DNA from: Seonamhaeicola sp.
GTDB lineage: Bacteria; Bacteroidota; Bacteroidia; Flavobacteriales; Flavobacteriaceae
Assembly (NCBI RefSeq): GCF_028281565.1
Contig: NZ_JANQJQ010000047.1
Coordinates: 1 to 64,000 of the forward strand
Direction: 5' to 3'
Length of the DNA stretch: 64,000 nucleotides
In this document: positions 16,746 to 24,190 of the stretch, piece after piece
How the letters are laid out: every line of letters begins with the position of its first letter
How positions within the stretch are numbered: the first letter of the stretch is position 1
The notes under the pieces: generated by a model
The model's database searches: none
The model's input: the letters and a program-made list of their open reading frames with translations, nothing else
Told to the model about the DNA's origin: nothing
Made by a program: the position numbers and the translations under genes

Positions 16746-17024
16746 ATGGATCTAAAAATTACTAACTGCAACAACTTTTTTAAGATTAAAGGGACCTTAA
16801 ACCAGGATAACTTAGAATTGTTTCAAAGTGAGTTCAACGAAATTTTTGATAAAGTAGACAACCTTACCATTAGCATTGAAGGTGTTGAAAGTATGGATCG
16901 CTACGGTGTTAATGCCATAGCCGAATTACATAAAGAAGCTGTAGATAGAAACAAAAGTTTATCTATTATTGGCTATGGATGTAAAGATCTGTACAATCAT
17001 TTTAAAACTGAAGCTGCTGCCTAA
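16746..17024 (+). CDS. STAS-domain-like protein
   Basis: 92 residues from the ATG at 16746. The sequence follows the STAS/anti-anti-sigma fold: FKIKGTLNQDNLELFQSEF, a central LTISIEGVESMDRYGVNAI and LSIIGYGCKDLYNHF. The phosphorylatable Ser/Thr site of SpoIIAA-type proteins would fall in the ESMDRYGVNA loop, where Ser is followed by Met-Asp; whether it is used is unknown. No anti-sigma kinase or phosphatase is adjacent. It converges on the DUF4407 gene with a 4-bp gap. Confidence 0.75.
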   Translation: MDLKITNCNNFFKIKGTLNQDNLELFQSEFNEIFDKVDNLTISIEGVESMDRYGVNAIAELHKEAVDRNKSLSIIGYGCKDLYNHFKTEAAA

Positions 17025-17028
17025 TAAC

Positions 17029-18129
17029 TTACAGGGCATTTTTTTGATTCTTGAAGAAAGCATCTGCTTGTAATTGCATGAGCTCTCTGGCTTTTTTGCG
17101 CTTATAAGTATAGAGTTCTTCTTCTTGCTCCATATCCGTATAAATACGGTCGTTAATAGCGTTATCTGTTTTTAACTGCAATGCTCTCTGATTTTTATTT
17201 TGAACCACAACGGTTTTAATAGCTGTTTCCTGGTCTTCAAGTTTAAAATCGTAGGCGCCTTTTGGAGATATAAGCTTAGCAAATATAGGCGCCGTTTCTA
17301 TCGCCAGAAACAACAAAAATATAAAGAACGACGGTAACCATGGGAGCTCACCCAGGGCATTGACGCGTGCCATTAAACCATCAAAATTAGCAATAATGGG
17401 TTGGGTGTTAACCACCTGTGCTTCATAATCGCCCTTAAGTTTGGCTATTTCAGATTCGGCATTCGCTATTTTAGCTTTGTTTTCAGCTTTAAGCTGTTGT
17501 AATTCGGCTAAAAGTGCATCGTGTTTTTCTCTTTTCTCTTTATAAACAGGCCCTTTGCCCAAAAGCATGGTACCTTCACGACCTTCGGCTTCTGCAATAT
17601 AGGTATCGTATAATTCGTTTACTTCGGCCTCTTTAGTGTCAATTTGTTGTTGCAGGGCCGTGATATTATTGTTCAATGCTTCAATAGATGGGGTATACTG
17701 TTCAGCAATCTGAGTCTTATTATCTAGCGTTAATTGGTTTTTTTGTTCTAATAAAACCTGGTTGATTTCTTTTTCAAAGATCTTTAATTCCAAAGGTTTG
17801 GCAATAACAACAGCTATAATGACGGCTAAGATTATTCTGGGTATGGCCTGTATAAATTCGTCTATAACATTACCAGTCTTTTTAATGGTTGAAACAATAT
17901 AGCGGTCCAAATTAAAGATAAGTAAACCCCACACAAAGCCAAAGGCTATGGCAGTAAAGAGGTTGTCAAAAACAGTGTAAAGGGCATAACTGGCAGCAAT
18001 GGATGCCATTAAAGCAGTGAAAAAAACAGTGGCGCCAATACCGGCATATTTATTTTGTTCTCCTTTAGAACATTGGTCTAATAGGTCAGTGTCTGCACCT
18101 GAGCAAATGATGAAGAATTGCTTTAACAT
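17029..18129 (-). CDS. DUF4407 membrane protein
   Basis: 366 residues. Two pairs of membrane helices near the N-terminus (about 30-75 and 90-115) are followed by a long charged coiled coil (about 125-245, rich in K, E, Q and A), then another membrane helix (about 262-282, WLPSFFIFLLFLAIETAPIF) and a cytoplasmic tail. This is the DUF4407 layout: NLDRYIVSTIKK and AIETAPIFAKLISPKGAYD are family marks. Function unknown; the long helical domain suggests a scaffold or stress role. Monocistronic as far as can be seen. Confidence 0.87.
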   Translation of the reverse strand: MLKQFFIICSGADTDLLDQCSKGEQNKYAGIGATVFFTALMASIAASYALYTVFDNLFTAIAFGFVWGLLIFNLDRYIVSTIKKTGNVIDEFIQAIPRIILAVIIAVVIAKPLELKIFEKEINQVLLEQKNQLTLDNKTQIAEQYTPSIEALNNNITALQQQIDTKEAEVNELYDTYIAEAEGREGTMLLGKGPVYKEKREKHDALLAELQQLKAENKAKIANAESEIAKLKGDYEAQVVNTQPIIANFDGLMARVNALGELPWLPSFFIFLLFLAIETAPIFAKLISPKGAYDFKLEDQETAIKTVVVQNKNQRALQLKTDNAINDRIYTDMEQEEELYTYKRKKARELMQLQADAFFKNQKNAL

Positions 18130-18271
18130 AATCTGATAGTTTTTTGATTGATTTGATTATTAGAACGTTAAAGCTGATGATTTGTTACATGTTTTCACAG
18201 AAATCTCACCAAGAATATCAGTTATAGTGGATTTTCCTTGCGTTCTCAATCCCTTATAACACGGTTTGCAA

Positions 18272-18287
18272 TGTAACATCAGTTACA
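18272..18287. promoter_or_regulatory. CRP/FNR-type palindrome upstream of the flavoprotein gene
   Basis: Perfect palindrome TGTAACATCAGTTACA, that is TGTAA-N6-TTACA, the spacing of CRP/FNR family sites. A near-consensus -7 element TAACTTTA lies at 18309-18316, which would place the palindrome centre about 42 bp upstream of the transcription start, the usual position for an activator of this family. Confidence 0.6.
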
Positions 18288-18339
18288 GTTTAAACGGTAT
18301 GAATAGCGTAACTTTAAATAGGTTTTAAAATTAAGTATT

Positions 18340-19539
18340 ATGAAAACTGTAGTTGTAGGAGGGAATTTTGCAGGAATTACTGCAGCCCTTGAAATTAAAA
18401 GGAAAGGAAAAGAGTTGCATGAAGTCATTTTAATTGATAAATCACCCCTGTTTTTATTCATTCCATCACTTATTTGGGTGCCCTTTGGAAGGAGAAAGAT
18501 CAAAGATATTTCGTTTAGAAAAGATGCTATCCTTGAAAAGAAAGGTGTTATATTTTTAAATGCTGAAGCCTTGCATGTTGATACGGAATCGCAAATTGTT
18601 AAAACTGATAAAGGGGATGTGACTTATGACCATTTGGTAATAGCCACCGGTCCGAAAGTGAAATATGATGTAGCACCCGGAGTTAAGGAATTTGCTCATT
18701 ACATAGGAACACCTAACGGCGCTATGAAAGCTAAAGTCGCTTTGGAAGCCTTTAAGGAAAACCCCGGGAATATCATTATCGGTGCTACTCAAAATGCGGG
18801 TTGTATGGGAGCAGCGTATGAGTTTTTATTCAATATTGAAAAGTGGTTAAGAGAGCAAAAGATCAGAAAGAAAGTTAATCTGTACTGGATTACCCCGGAA
18901 ACCTATTTAGGACATTTTGGAATTGACGGCATGACAGGAGGGGAAACGATGCTAAAGTCGTTTATGAAGCTATTCAACATTCATTACAGAACTGAAGTTG
19001 GTGTTAAAGAAGTTTTTAAGGATAAAGTAGTTTTAACATCCGGAGAAGAGATTGAAAGCAAGTTTACAATGTTAATGCCACCATTTGTGGGCGTAGATTT
19101 TGTGTCAAAATCTAAAGGATTAAATGCTACGCAAGCGGGCTATTTACCTGTAGGGGATGATTACAGGCATATAGAATTGCCAAATGTTTGGGCAGCAGGT
19201 ATTGCCGTAGATGTAAAGTTGCCCTTTACACCCGGTAAAGTACCATTCTCATCTCCAAAAACAGGCTATCCGTCTGATGAAACCGGTAAAATAGTTGCCG
19301 AAAATATCGTTAGAGTCTCTAAAGGGAAAACGGAGTTGAAGCGAAAACCCTGGGGCAAGATCCCGGGTATATGTGTAATGGATGCCGGTAAAAAAGAGGT
19401 GATCATTTTAAGCAATAATTTATTCAGGCCAAGAACTTTTTCGATCATGATCCCGAATGTTTTATATGACTTTTCTAAAGTCTTATTTGAGAAATATTTC
19501 CTTTGGAAAACCAAAAGAGGTTATTCCTTTTTGCCTTAA
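18340..19539 (+). CDS. SQR-like NAD(P)/FAD-dependent oxidoreductase
   Basis: 399-residue flavoprotein of the disulfide reductase superfamily, closest in layout to sulfide:quinone oxidoreductases and type II NADH dehydrogenases. The FAD fold is at the N-terminus (VVVGGNFAGITAALEIKRKG), then SPLFLFIPSLIWVPFGRR, a second fold region, NAGCMGAAYEF with Cys155 at a place used by SQR catalytic Cys, and a C-terminal region that could touch the membrane. Other catalytic Cys of classical SQR are not evident, so sulfide oxidation is not secure. An upstream CRP/FNR-type palindrome suggests control by oxygen or another redox or nucleotide signal. Confidence 0.82.
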   Translation: MKTVVVGGNFAGITAALEIKRKGKELHEVILIDKSPLFLFIPSLIWVPFGRRKIKDISFRKDAILEKKGVIFLNAEALHVDTESQIVKTDKGDVTYDHLVIATGPKVKYDVAPGVKEFAHYIGTPNGAMKAKVALEAFKENPGNIIIGATQNAGCMGAAYEFLFNIEKWLREQKIRKKVNLYWITPETYLGHFGIDGMTGGETMLKSFMKLFNIHYRTEVGVKEVFKDKVVLTSGEEIESKFTMLMPPFVGVDFVSKSKGLNATQAGYLPVGDDYRHIELPNVWAAGIAVDVKLPFTPGKVPFSSPKTGYPSDETGKIVAENIVRVSKGKTELKRKPWGKIPGICVMDAGKKEVIILSNNLFRPRTFSIMIPNVLYDFSKVLFEKYFLWKTKRGYSFLP

Positions 19540-19542
19540 AGG

Positions 19543-20406
19543 TTAAGCATATTTTTTTGATCTGATGCTCTCAATTATAACAGTAGCAAGGATTAGTGAG
19601 CCTCCAATAAACGTATTTAAAGTAGGCATTTCATTTAAAAAGATGTAGGCAATTATAATTCCAAAGATGGGTTGTGTGGTACTTATGATACTTGCCGTGC
19701 TTACGGAGAAATGCTTTAAGCTCATTACAAACAGCGAATGCCCGATGGCCGTAGTCACCAGTGCCAGTATTAATAAATAAGGAAGCTGTGAAGTTGTGTT
19801 ACCTGTATCCATTAGGAATAGGACCGGGAGTAACAGAACGGTTAAAAACAGGGTCTGATGCATCATCAAAGCGGAGCCGTTATAATTTGAGACATACGGT
19901 TTAAGTATTAAATTTCTCAGTGCATAACATACCGCAGAAAAAACGCCAAAAAGAATGCCTTTAACATAGGTGCTTTCAAAATCAAATTCCGGTGCCAGGA
20001 TGTAAATGCCCAATAGTACCATAAGCCCTAAAATGATGTGAACAAAACTAAGTTTGGACCTGGTAAAAAGCGGTTCTAAAAAAGCGGTTATGATGGGAAA
20101 TGTAAATAGTGACAGCATGCCTAAAGCTACATTTGATAATTTTAAAGCGTAGAAATAGGTGATCCAATGGGAGCCTAAAAACACGCCGCTCAGGAGAAAG
20201 GTGAAAAAGTCCCGTCTTGATCTTATTTTTAAATCGATCTTTTTAAACCTGCAAAAAAGAAAAAGAAACAAAGCGCCTAACGAAGAGCGCCACCAAATTA
20301 TAACCGGTGTTGGCAAGTCTATAAACCTGCCTAAAGCTCCCGATGTACTAATTAAAAACGTAGCTAAAGTGAGTAATAAGAGGTGGTTGGTATGTTGGTT
20401 TTTCAT
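19543..20406 (-). CDS. EamA/DMT family transporter
   Basis: 287-residue membrane protein with ten predicted helices in two EamA repeats (about 5-135 and 150-280). Typical features are TPVIIWWRSSLGALFLFL, FLGSHWITYFYALKLSNVALG and SASIISTTQPIFGIIIAYIFLNE. Members export or import amino acids, nucleotides or other metabolites; the substrate is not predictable. It faces the flavoprotein gene tail to tail with a 3-bp gap. A palindromic repeat lies between it and the M20 gene upstream. Confidence 0.9.
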   Translation of the reverse strand: MKNQHTNHLLLLTLATFLISTSGALGRFIDLPTPVIIWWRSSLGALFLFLFCRFKKIDLKIRSRRDFFTFLLSGVFLGSHWITYFYALKLSNVALGMLSLFTFPIITAFLEPLFTRSKLSFVHIILGLMVLLGIYILAPEFDFESTYVKGILFGVFSAVCYALRNLILKPYVSNYNGSALMMHQTLFLTVLLLPVLFLMDTGNTTSQLPYLLILALVTTAIGHSLFVMSLKHFSVSTASIISTTQPIFGIIIAYIFLNEMPTLNTFIGGSLILATVIIESIRSKKYA

Positions 20407-20438
20407 AAAGGGTTCCCTGTATTAGCGAAGCAGGCATG

Positions 20439-20478
20439 CCCATATGGTGTCTTCGAGAGCCTCAGACACCATATTGGG
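20439..20478. repeat. Palindromic repeat hairpin between M20 and EamA genes
   Basis: Arms CCCATATGGTGTC (20439-20451) and GACACCATATTGGG (20465-20478) pair with one bulged base around a loop containing TTCGAGAGCCTC. A preceding TTAGCGAAGCAGGCATG piece is of the same repeat style. It could terminate the M20 transcript. Confidence 0.6.
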
Positions 20479-20485
20479 ATTAATT

Positions 20486-21877
20486 TTAGTGTTTAGATAA
20501 TTCCGTAAAATATTTATAGAAATAAGGAATGGTCTCAATACCTTTTAAATAGTTCCAAACGCCAAAATGCTCATTGGGTGAATGAATGGCATCACTATCC
20601 AGGCCAAAGCCCATCAATATGGTTTTGCTTTTGAGTTCTTCTTCAAACAAAGCTACTATGGGAATACTGCCACCGCTACGTTGCGGGATGGGTATTTTAC
20701 CAAAGGTTTCTGTATAAGCCTTTGATGCCGCCTGATACCCAATACTGTTAAGAGGTGTTACATAACCATTGCCACCATGATGGGGCTTCACCTCTACTTT
20801 AACGCCTTTGGGGGCTATGCTTTCAAAATGGGTTTTAAACAGATGTGTGATGTTGTCCCAATCCTGGTTAGGAACCAGGCGCATAGAGATTTTGGCATAC
20901 GCTTTACTCGGGATGACAGTCTTTGCACCTTCACCAATATAACCGCCCCAAATACCGTTAACGTCCAGTGTTGGCCGGATGGAGTTTCTTTCATTGGTGG
21001 TGTATCCTTTTTCCCCGTAAACAGCTTCGATATCCAGGGCGTTTTGATACGCTTCCAGAGAGAAAGGCGCTTTGGCCATTTCGTTGCGTTCTTCCTGTGA
21101 CAATTCTTCAACCTGATCATAAAAGCCAGGAACCGTAATATGATTGTTTTCATCATGTAGCGAGGCAATCATTTTTGCGAGAATATTGATTGGATTTGCA
21201 ACAGCACCTCCGTATAAACCGGAGTGTAAATCACGGTTTGGGCCGGTAACTTCAACCTCTACATAACTTAAGCCTCTGATGCCGGTTGTGATGGACGGCG
21301 TATCATTGGCTATCATACCGGTATCTGAGATTAAAATGACATCGTTTTTTAACTTTTCTCGATTGTTTTTTACAAAAGTCCCTAAGCTTTTACTACCCAC
21401 TTCCTCTTCGCCTTCAATCATAAATTTTACGTTGCAAGGTAGCTGATTTGAAGCGGTCATAAACTCCATAGCCTTCACGTGCATAAATAGTTGCCCCTTG
21501 TCATCACAGGCCCCACGTGCAAAAATAGCACCGTCAGGATGTTTATCTGTTTTTTTAATAACCGGTTCAAAAGGCGGTGAATCCCAAAGGTCTAATGGGT
21601 CCGGCGGTTGTACATCATAATGTCCGTAAACCAAAACGGTTGGTAGCTCTTTATCAATTATTTTCTCCCCGTAAACAATAGGATAGCCTTCGGTCTCACA
21701 TATTTCAACAGCATCACATCCTGCGTTTTCCAGGCTTGTTTTTATGGCTTCGGCAGTTTTAATGACATCCTCTTTATAAGTGGAATCAGCACTTATTGAA
21801 GGTATTTTAATAAGCGCTATTAATTCATCTAAAAAACGTTCCTTGTTTTCTTGTATATAGGTTTTGATTGTATCCAT
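20486..21877 (-). CDS. M20 family dipeptidase
   Basis: 463-residue zinc peptidase of the M20 carnosinase-like group, from the ATG at 21877 (MDTIKTYIQENKERFL); an upstream in-frame ATG at 21901 adds an unlikely 8 residues. The metal-binding and catalytic segments are present: VYGHYDVQPPDP, ARGACDDKGQLFMH with the bridging Asp, IEGEEEVGS with the general base, and later DLHSGLYGGAVANP in the dimerisation domain. It has no signal peptide, so it should cleave dipeptides in the cytoplasm. Single gene; its 3' end lies just before a palindromic hairpin. Confidence 0.94.
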   Translation of the reverse strand: MDTIKTYIQENKERFLDELIALIKIPSISADSTYKEDVIKTAEAIKTSLENAGCDAVEICETEGYPIVYGEKIIDKELPTVLVYGHYDVQPPDPLDLWDSPPFEPVIKKTDKHPDGAIFARGACDDKGQLFMHVKAMEFMTASNQLPCNVKFMIEGEEEVGSKSLGTFVKNNREKLKNDVILISDTGMIANDTPSITTGIRGLSYVEVEVTGPNRDLHSGLYGGAVANPINILAKMIASLHDENNHITVPGFYDQVEELSQEERNEMAKAPFSLEAYQNALDIEAVYGEKGYTTNERNSIRPTLDVNGIWGGYIGEGAKTVIPSKAYAKISMRLVPNQDWDNITHLFKTHFESIAPKGVKVEVKPHHGGNGYVTPLNSIGYQAASKAYTETFGKIPIPQRSGGSIPIVALFEEELKSKTILMGFGLDSDAIHSPNEHFGVWNYLKGIETIPYFYKYFTELSKH

Positions 21878-21935
21878 GTAAAATGATTTTAATTCAATCA
21901 AATGTATAAAAAAGAATGTTTTTTATTGGCAGAAG

Positions 21936-21965
21936 TTTGCAATTTAAAAGTATTGATTATATTTG
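21936..21965 (+). promoter_or_regulatory. Promoter of tRNA-Leu
   Basis: TTTG (21936-21939), 18-bp spacer, then a perfect -7 element TATATTTG (21958-21965). This matches the Bacteroidetes primary sigma factor consensus and lies 23 bp before the tRNA. A 7-bp hairpin (TCCCGAT/ATCGGGA, 21968-21985) sits in the leader between promoter and tRNA. Confidence 0.8.
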
Positions 21966-21988
21966 CATCCCGATATTAATCGGGACTA

Positions 21989-22073
21989 GCGGATGTGGTG
22001 GAATTGGTAGACACGCTAGACTTAGGATCTAGTGCCGCGAGGCGTGGGGGTTCGACTCCCTTCATCCGCACCA
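21989..22073 (+). tRNA. tRNA-Leu (anticodon UAG), CCA encoded
   Basis: The acceptor arms GCGGATG (21989-21995) and CATCCGC (22063-22069) pair fully, followed by discriminator A and an encoded CCA. The anticodon stem CTAGA/TCTAG closes the loop CTTAGGA, giving anticodon TAG for CUN codons. A long variable arm (TGCCGCGAGGCG) and the TTCGACTC T-loop complete the class II leucine structure. A strong promoter precedes it and a terminator hairpin follows. Confidence 0.97.
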
Positions 22074-22076
22074 AAG

Positions 22077-22107
22077 AGCTTCTCATTTAGAGGAGCTTTT
22101 CTTTTTT
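22077..22107 (+). terminator. Terminator of tRNA-Leu
   Basis: Hairpin AGCTTCTC-ATTTAG-GAGGAGCT, one wobble pair, followed by TTTCTTTTTT, directly after the CCA end. Confidence 0.8.
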
Positions 22108-22111
22108 AAGT

Positions 22112-22151
22112 AAACATCATTTCTAATTCATAAAACAGGAATGGAGAAGTT
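22112..22151. repeat. Direct repeat copy A flanking the M43 protease region
   Basis: Shares TTTCTAATTCATAAAACAG and the flanking AAACATCA and GGAGAAGTT with copy B at 23953-23992, differing by small indels. Just downstream is a repeat-like half (TTATCCTGAGCAAAGTCGAA). Confidence 0.65.
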
Positions 22152-22176
22152 TATCCTGAGCAAAGTCGAAGGAACT

Positions 22177-22230
22177 CCTTTCATCCCCACCACAAATTAA
22201 AAAGCTTCTCTATTCTGAGAAGCTTTTTTT
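22177..22230 (+). repeat. tRNA-tail-like sequence with second terminator hairpin
   Basis: CTCCTTTCATCCCCACCA echoes the tRNA-Leu end CTCCCTTCATCCGCACCA, and is followed again by a hairpin AAGCTTCTC...GAGAAGCTTTTTTT (22199-22230). It looks like a degenerate copy of the tRNA 3' end plus terminator. Confidence 0.5.
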
Positions 22231-22257
22231 GTTTAAAAGAAGGTTGTTTTCTGTTTA

Positions 22258-22342
22258 ACCGGCTTTAGGCATAACTTTTAATTGCTTATAAGTGCCTTTT
22301 TATCTGCTTCCTTGCTATTGTGTGCCTTTAGTTAAAGCCGGT
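22258..22342. repeat. Nested inverted repeat downstream of the M43 gene
   Basis: Outer arms ACCGGCTTTA (22258-22267) and TAAAGCCGGT (22333-22342) enclose an inner AGGCA...TGCCT hairpin with T5. The 190-bp stretch between the tRNA terminators and the M43 stop holds no gene. Confidence 0.55.
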
Positions 22343-22422
22343 CGGACCCTATTATGATAGTTTTGGGGGCAATAGGATACACAGTCTTATGGCATTTGTA
22401 TTCCATTGGTTTATAAAAATCA

Positions 22423-23637
22423 TCATCTGATGATAATTTTTCTGTGTAATTTATGGGAACCAGAGGTCACCCTAATGATATAGAGGCCACCATGCAGTGT
22501 TGAGACGTTAATATTTTGTTCGTATAGGTTTCCATCCAAAGCAGTTTTTAAAACAGATGCTCCTCTTAGATCAAAGATCTGAAGCGTCGCATCTTTAGCA
22601 AGTATATTATTGGCTGTTCTCAGGCGTAATTCATTTTCCACAGGGTTTGATAATATGGCAAATGAGTTTTCGGATTCAAAATGGTTATTTGACAGCACCC
22701 CGCTTTTAAACTCGGAAATAATGGTATTCAAATAGGCCAAAGATCTTGCTGCCTGCCCCGCTGTAAACATATAAGCGCAAGTGTCATCAGGATAGTCCAT
22801 GTAGTTCATTGTCAAGGATTTGTTGTTACACATGACCACAGAGCCCGGTGTGGCGCACCCGTATGTGGGGTTGTCTATATTGGGAGTGTCATTAACGTTG
22901 TCATCTTCTGTACAGGAACCAGCGTCTCCCCAGGTATGAAACAAATTTAAAAAATGGCCTATCTCATGAGTTACCGTTCTTCCCAGATGATATGGCGCTT
23001 GCGGAGCAATGGCGCCACAACCGCTATCAGTGCCAAAGGCCTTGTGGTCAATTTCTGTGGCATCACCGTTAGCTGGACTGCCTCCCAACGGCGCAACACC
23101 CAAGCCATCGATATCTTTAACAACAATGTTAACATAGCCTGCCCAGTTTGCGTCGGTATCCGAACCGTTGCCAAAATTGTATCCAACGGTAACTGAAGGA
23201 TTCCCATCTGTTAGTCCCATCCCTGGCGGATGATTTGAGGTGGCCAGTTCAAATTGAATATCCATACTTCCTGCATTAATTCCTGGGTAATGGGTTCTGG
23301 CAGCAGACCATTTTGATATATCCGTGTTGGTGCTTCTGAAATCTGCATTGAGAACATCCATTTGTCTTCGTGACAAGGCCTCCAAGCAGGTTCTGTCAGA
23401 AGGGTTTCCGTTAGGGAAATGAATGGCAACGGGAATCTTAATCGTAACTTTTTTGGAATTTGCACTATGGGCGTTCTTCTTAAATTCTTGCTTGAAAAGA
23501 GCCTGTCGGGCTTCGTATTTAGCTTTGAATTCGGGGTCTTGAAGTTTCTGTTTCATGTATTCGTCAGTCCCACACGAACGTTGTGCGTATACATGGATAC
23601 TTAGAAATGTTAAAAAGAGAAAAATAATGTTTTTCAT
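22423..23637 (-). CDS. Secreted M43 (cytophagalysin-type) zinc metalloprotease, T9SS substrate
   Basis: 404 residues. A signal peptide (1-18, FLFLTFLSIHVYA) leads to an M43 metzincin domain with the extended zinc motif HEIGHFLNLFH at residues 224-234 and a Met-turn at MNYMDY. Conserved Cys (for example SCTEDDNVNDTP and YGCATPG) probably form disulfides. The last 75 residues are a T9SS type A sorting domain (LSNPVENELRL ... GGLYIIRV ... HRKIIIR), which sends the enzyme across the outer membrane. Likely role: digestion of external protein. It stands alone, between two short direct repeats and next to the tRNA-Leu gene. Confidence 0.93.
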   Translation of the reverse strand: MKNIIFLFLTFLSIHVYAQRSCGTDEYMKQKLQDPEFKAKYEARQALFKQEFKKNAHSANSKKVTIKIPVAIHFPNGNPSDRTCLEALSRRQMDVLNADFRSTNTDISKWSAARTHYPGINAGSMDIQFELATSNHPPGMGLTDGNPSVTVGYNFGNGSDTDANWAGYVNIVVKDIDGLGVAPLGGSPANGDATEIDHKAFGTDSGCGAIAPQAPYHLGRTVTHEIGHFLNLFHTWGDAGSCTEDDNVNDTPNIDNPTYGCATPGSVVMCNNKSLTMNYMDYPDDTCAYMFTAGQAARSLAYLNTIISEFKSGVLSNNHFESENSFAILSNPVENELRLRTANNILAKDATLQIFDLRGASVLKTALDGNLYEQNINVSTLHGGLYIIRVTSGSHKLHRKIIIR

Positions 23638-23952
23638 AGGTCGTTAAATTTTGGGGCCATGCCATAATATCATATAACATTGTGCCGTTACGTTTTATAT
23701 AAAACAGGTGGGCATTAAATCACCCTACTTTTTTAACGTCTCCCGGGGATAATTTTCCGTAGCATAATAAGAATTTCAGGTATATGAAGGGTTGTATGAG
23801 CCACGCAAACTCTGCAATATTGAACGCTCTAACTATTTATGGCGCCCAGTTCAAGTAGTCGTCTGTACTATGTTCCCCGGAAGTAGCGAGTTTCTCAGGA
23901 ATGTGAAATTAAATTCTGAAAGCTGCTTTACCCTTCCTGGAAACTATGCTGA
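23638..23952. other. Intergenic region upstream of the M43 gene
   Basis: About 315 bp with no supported gene. It should hold the M43 promoter. Several short GC-rich words (CTCCCGGGG, CCCCGGAAG) stand out, but I see no clear structure except the direct repeat that follows. Confidence 0.4.
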
Positions 23953-23992
23953 AAACATCAATTTCTAATTCATAAAACAGAGAGGAGAAGTT
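23953..23992. repeat. Direct repeat copy B
   Basis: Second copy of the 40-bp sequence at 22112-22151, in the same orientation, 1.84 kb away. It ends one base before the stop codon of the small membrane protein gene at 23994. Confidence 0.65.
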
Positions 23993-23993
23993 C

Positions 23994-24179
23994 TTACAAC
24001 CACCCCGAACCAGCCAATAAGGTAGTAACGGCTATGGTTATCCAGATTAATGTTACCAACCAATAAGCATTGGGTTCGTGTTGCCTGTGAATGGGTCGAA
24101 ACGTCCAGGTTACACCTTTATACAAATCGTAGAGTACCCAAATAATCAATCCTATTCCTATGTAAAACCAAGCATTCAT
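23994..24179 (-). CDS. Small two-helix membrane protein
   Basis: 61 residues with two membrane helices (about 3-19, WFYIGIGLIIWVLYDLY, and 39-56, YWLVTLIWITIAVTTLLA) joined by a polar loop. It begins 11 bp after the stop of the radical SAM gene on the same strand, so it is probably its partner in one transcript. No known family is recognised; the strong hydrophobic pattern and tight spacing support a real gene. Confidence 0.65.
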   Translation of the reverse strand: MNAWFYIGIGLIIWVLYDLYKGVTWTFRPIHRQHEPNAYWLVTLIWITIAVTTLLAGSGWL

Positions 24180-24190
24180 AATATTAACTT

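Noticed and set aside
20777-21168. Frames in both directions within the M20 peptidase gene
   Set aside because: They lie inside a well-conserved enzyme and have no protein-like features.
22253-22342. Integron attC-like site (GTTTAAC ... GTTAAAG)
   Set aside because: The two core-like words do not pair with each other as outer arms, the last base breaks the consensus, and there is no integrase or cassette array.
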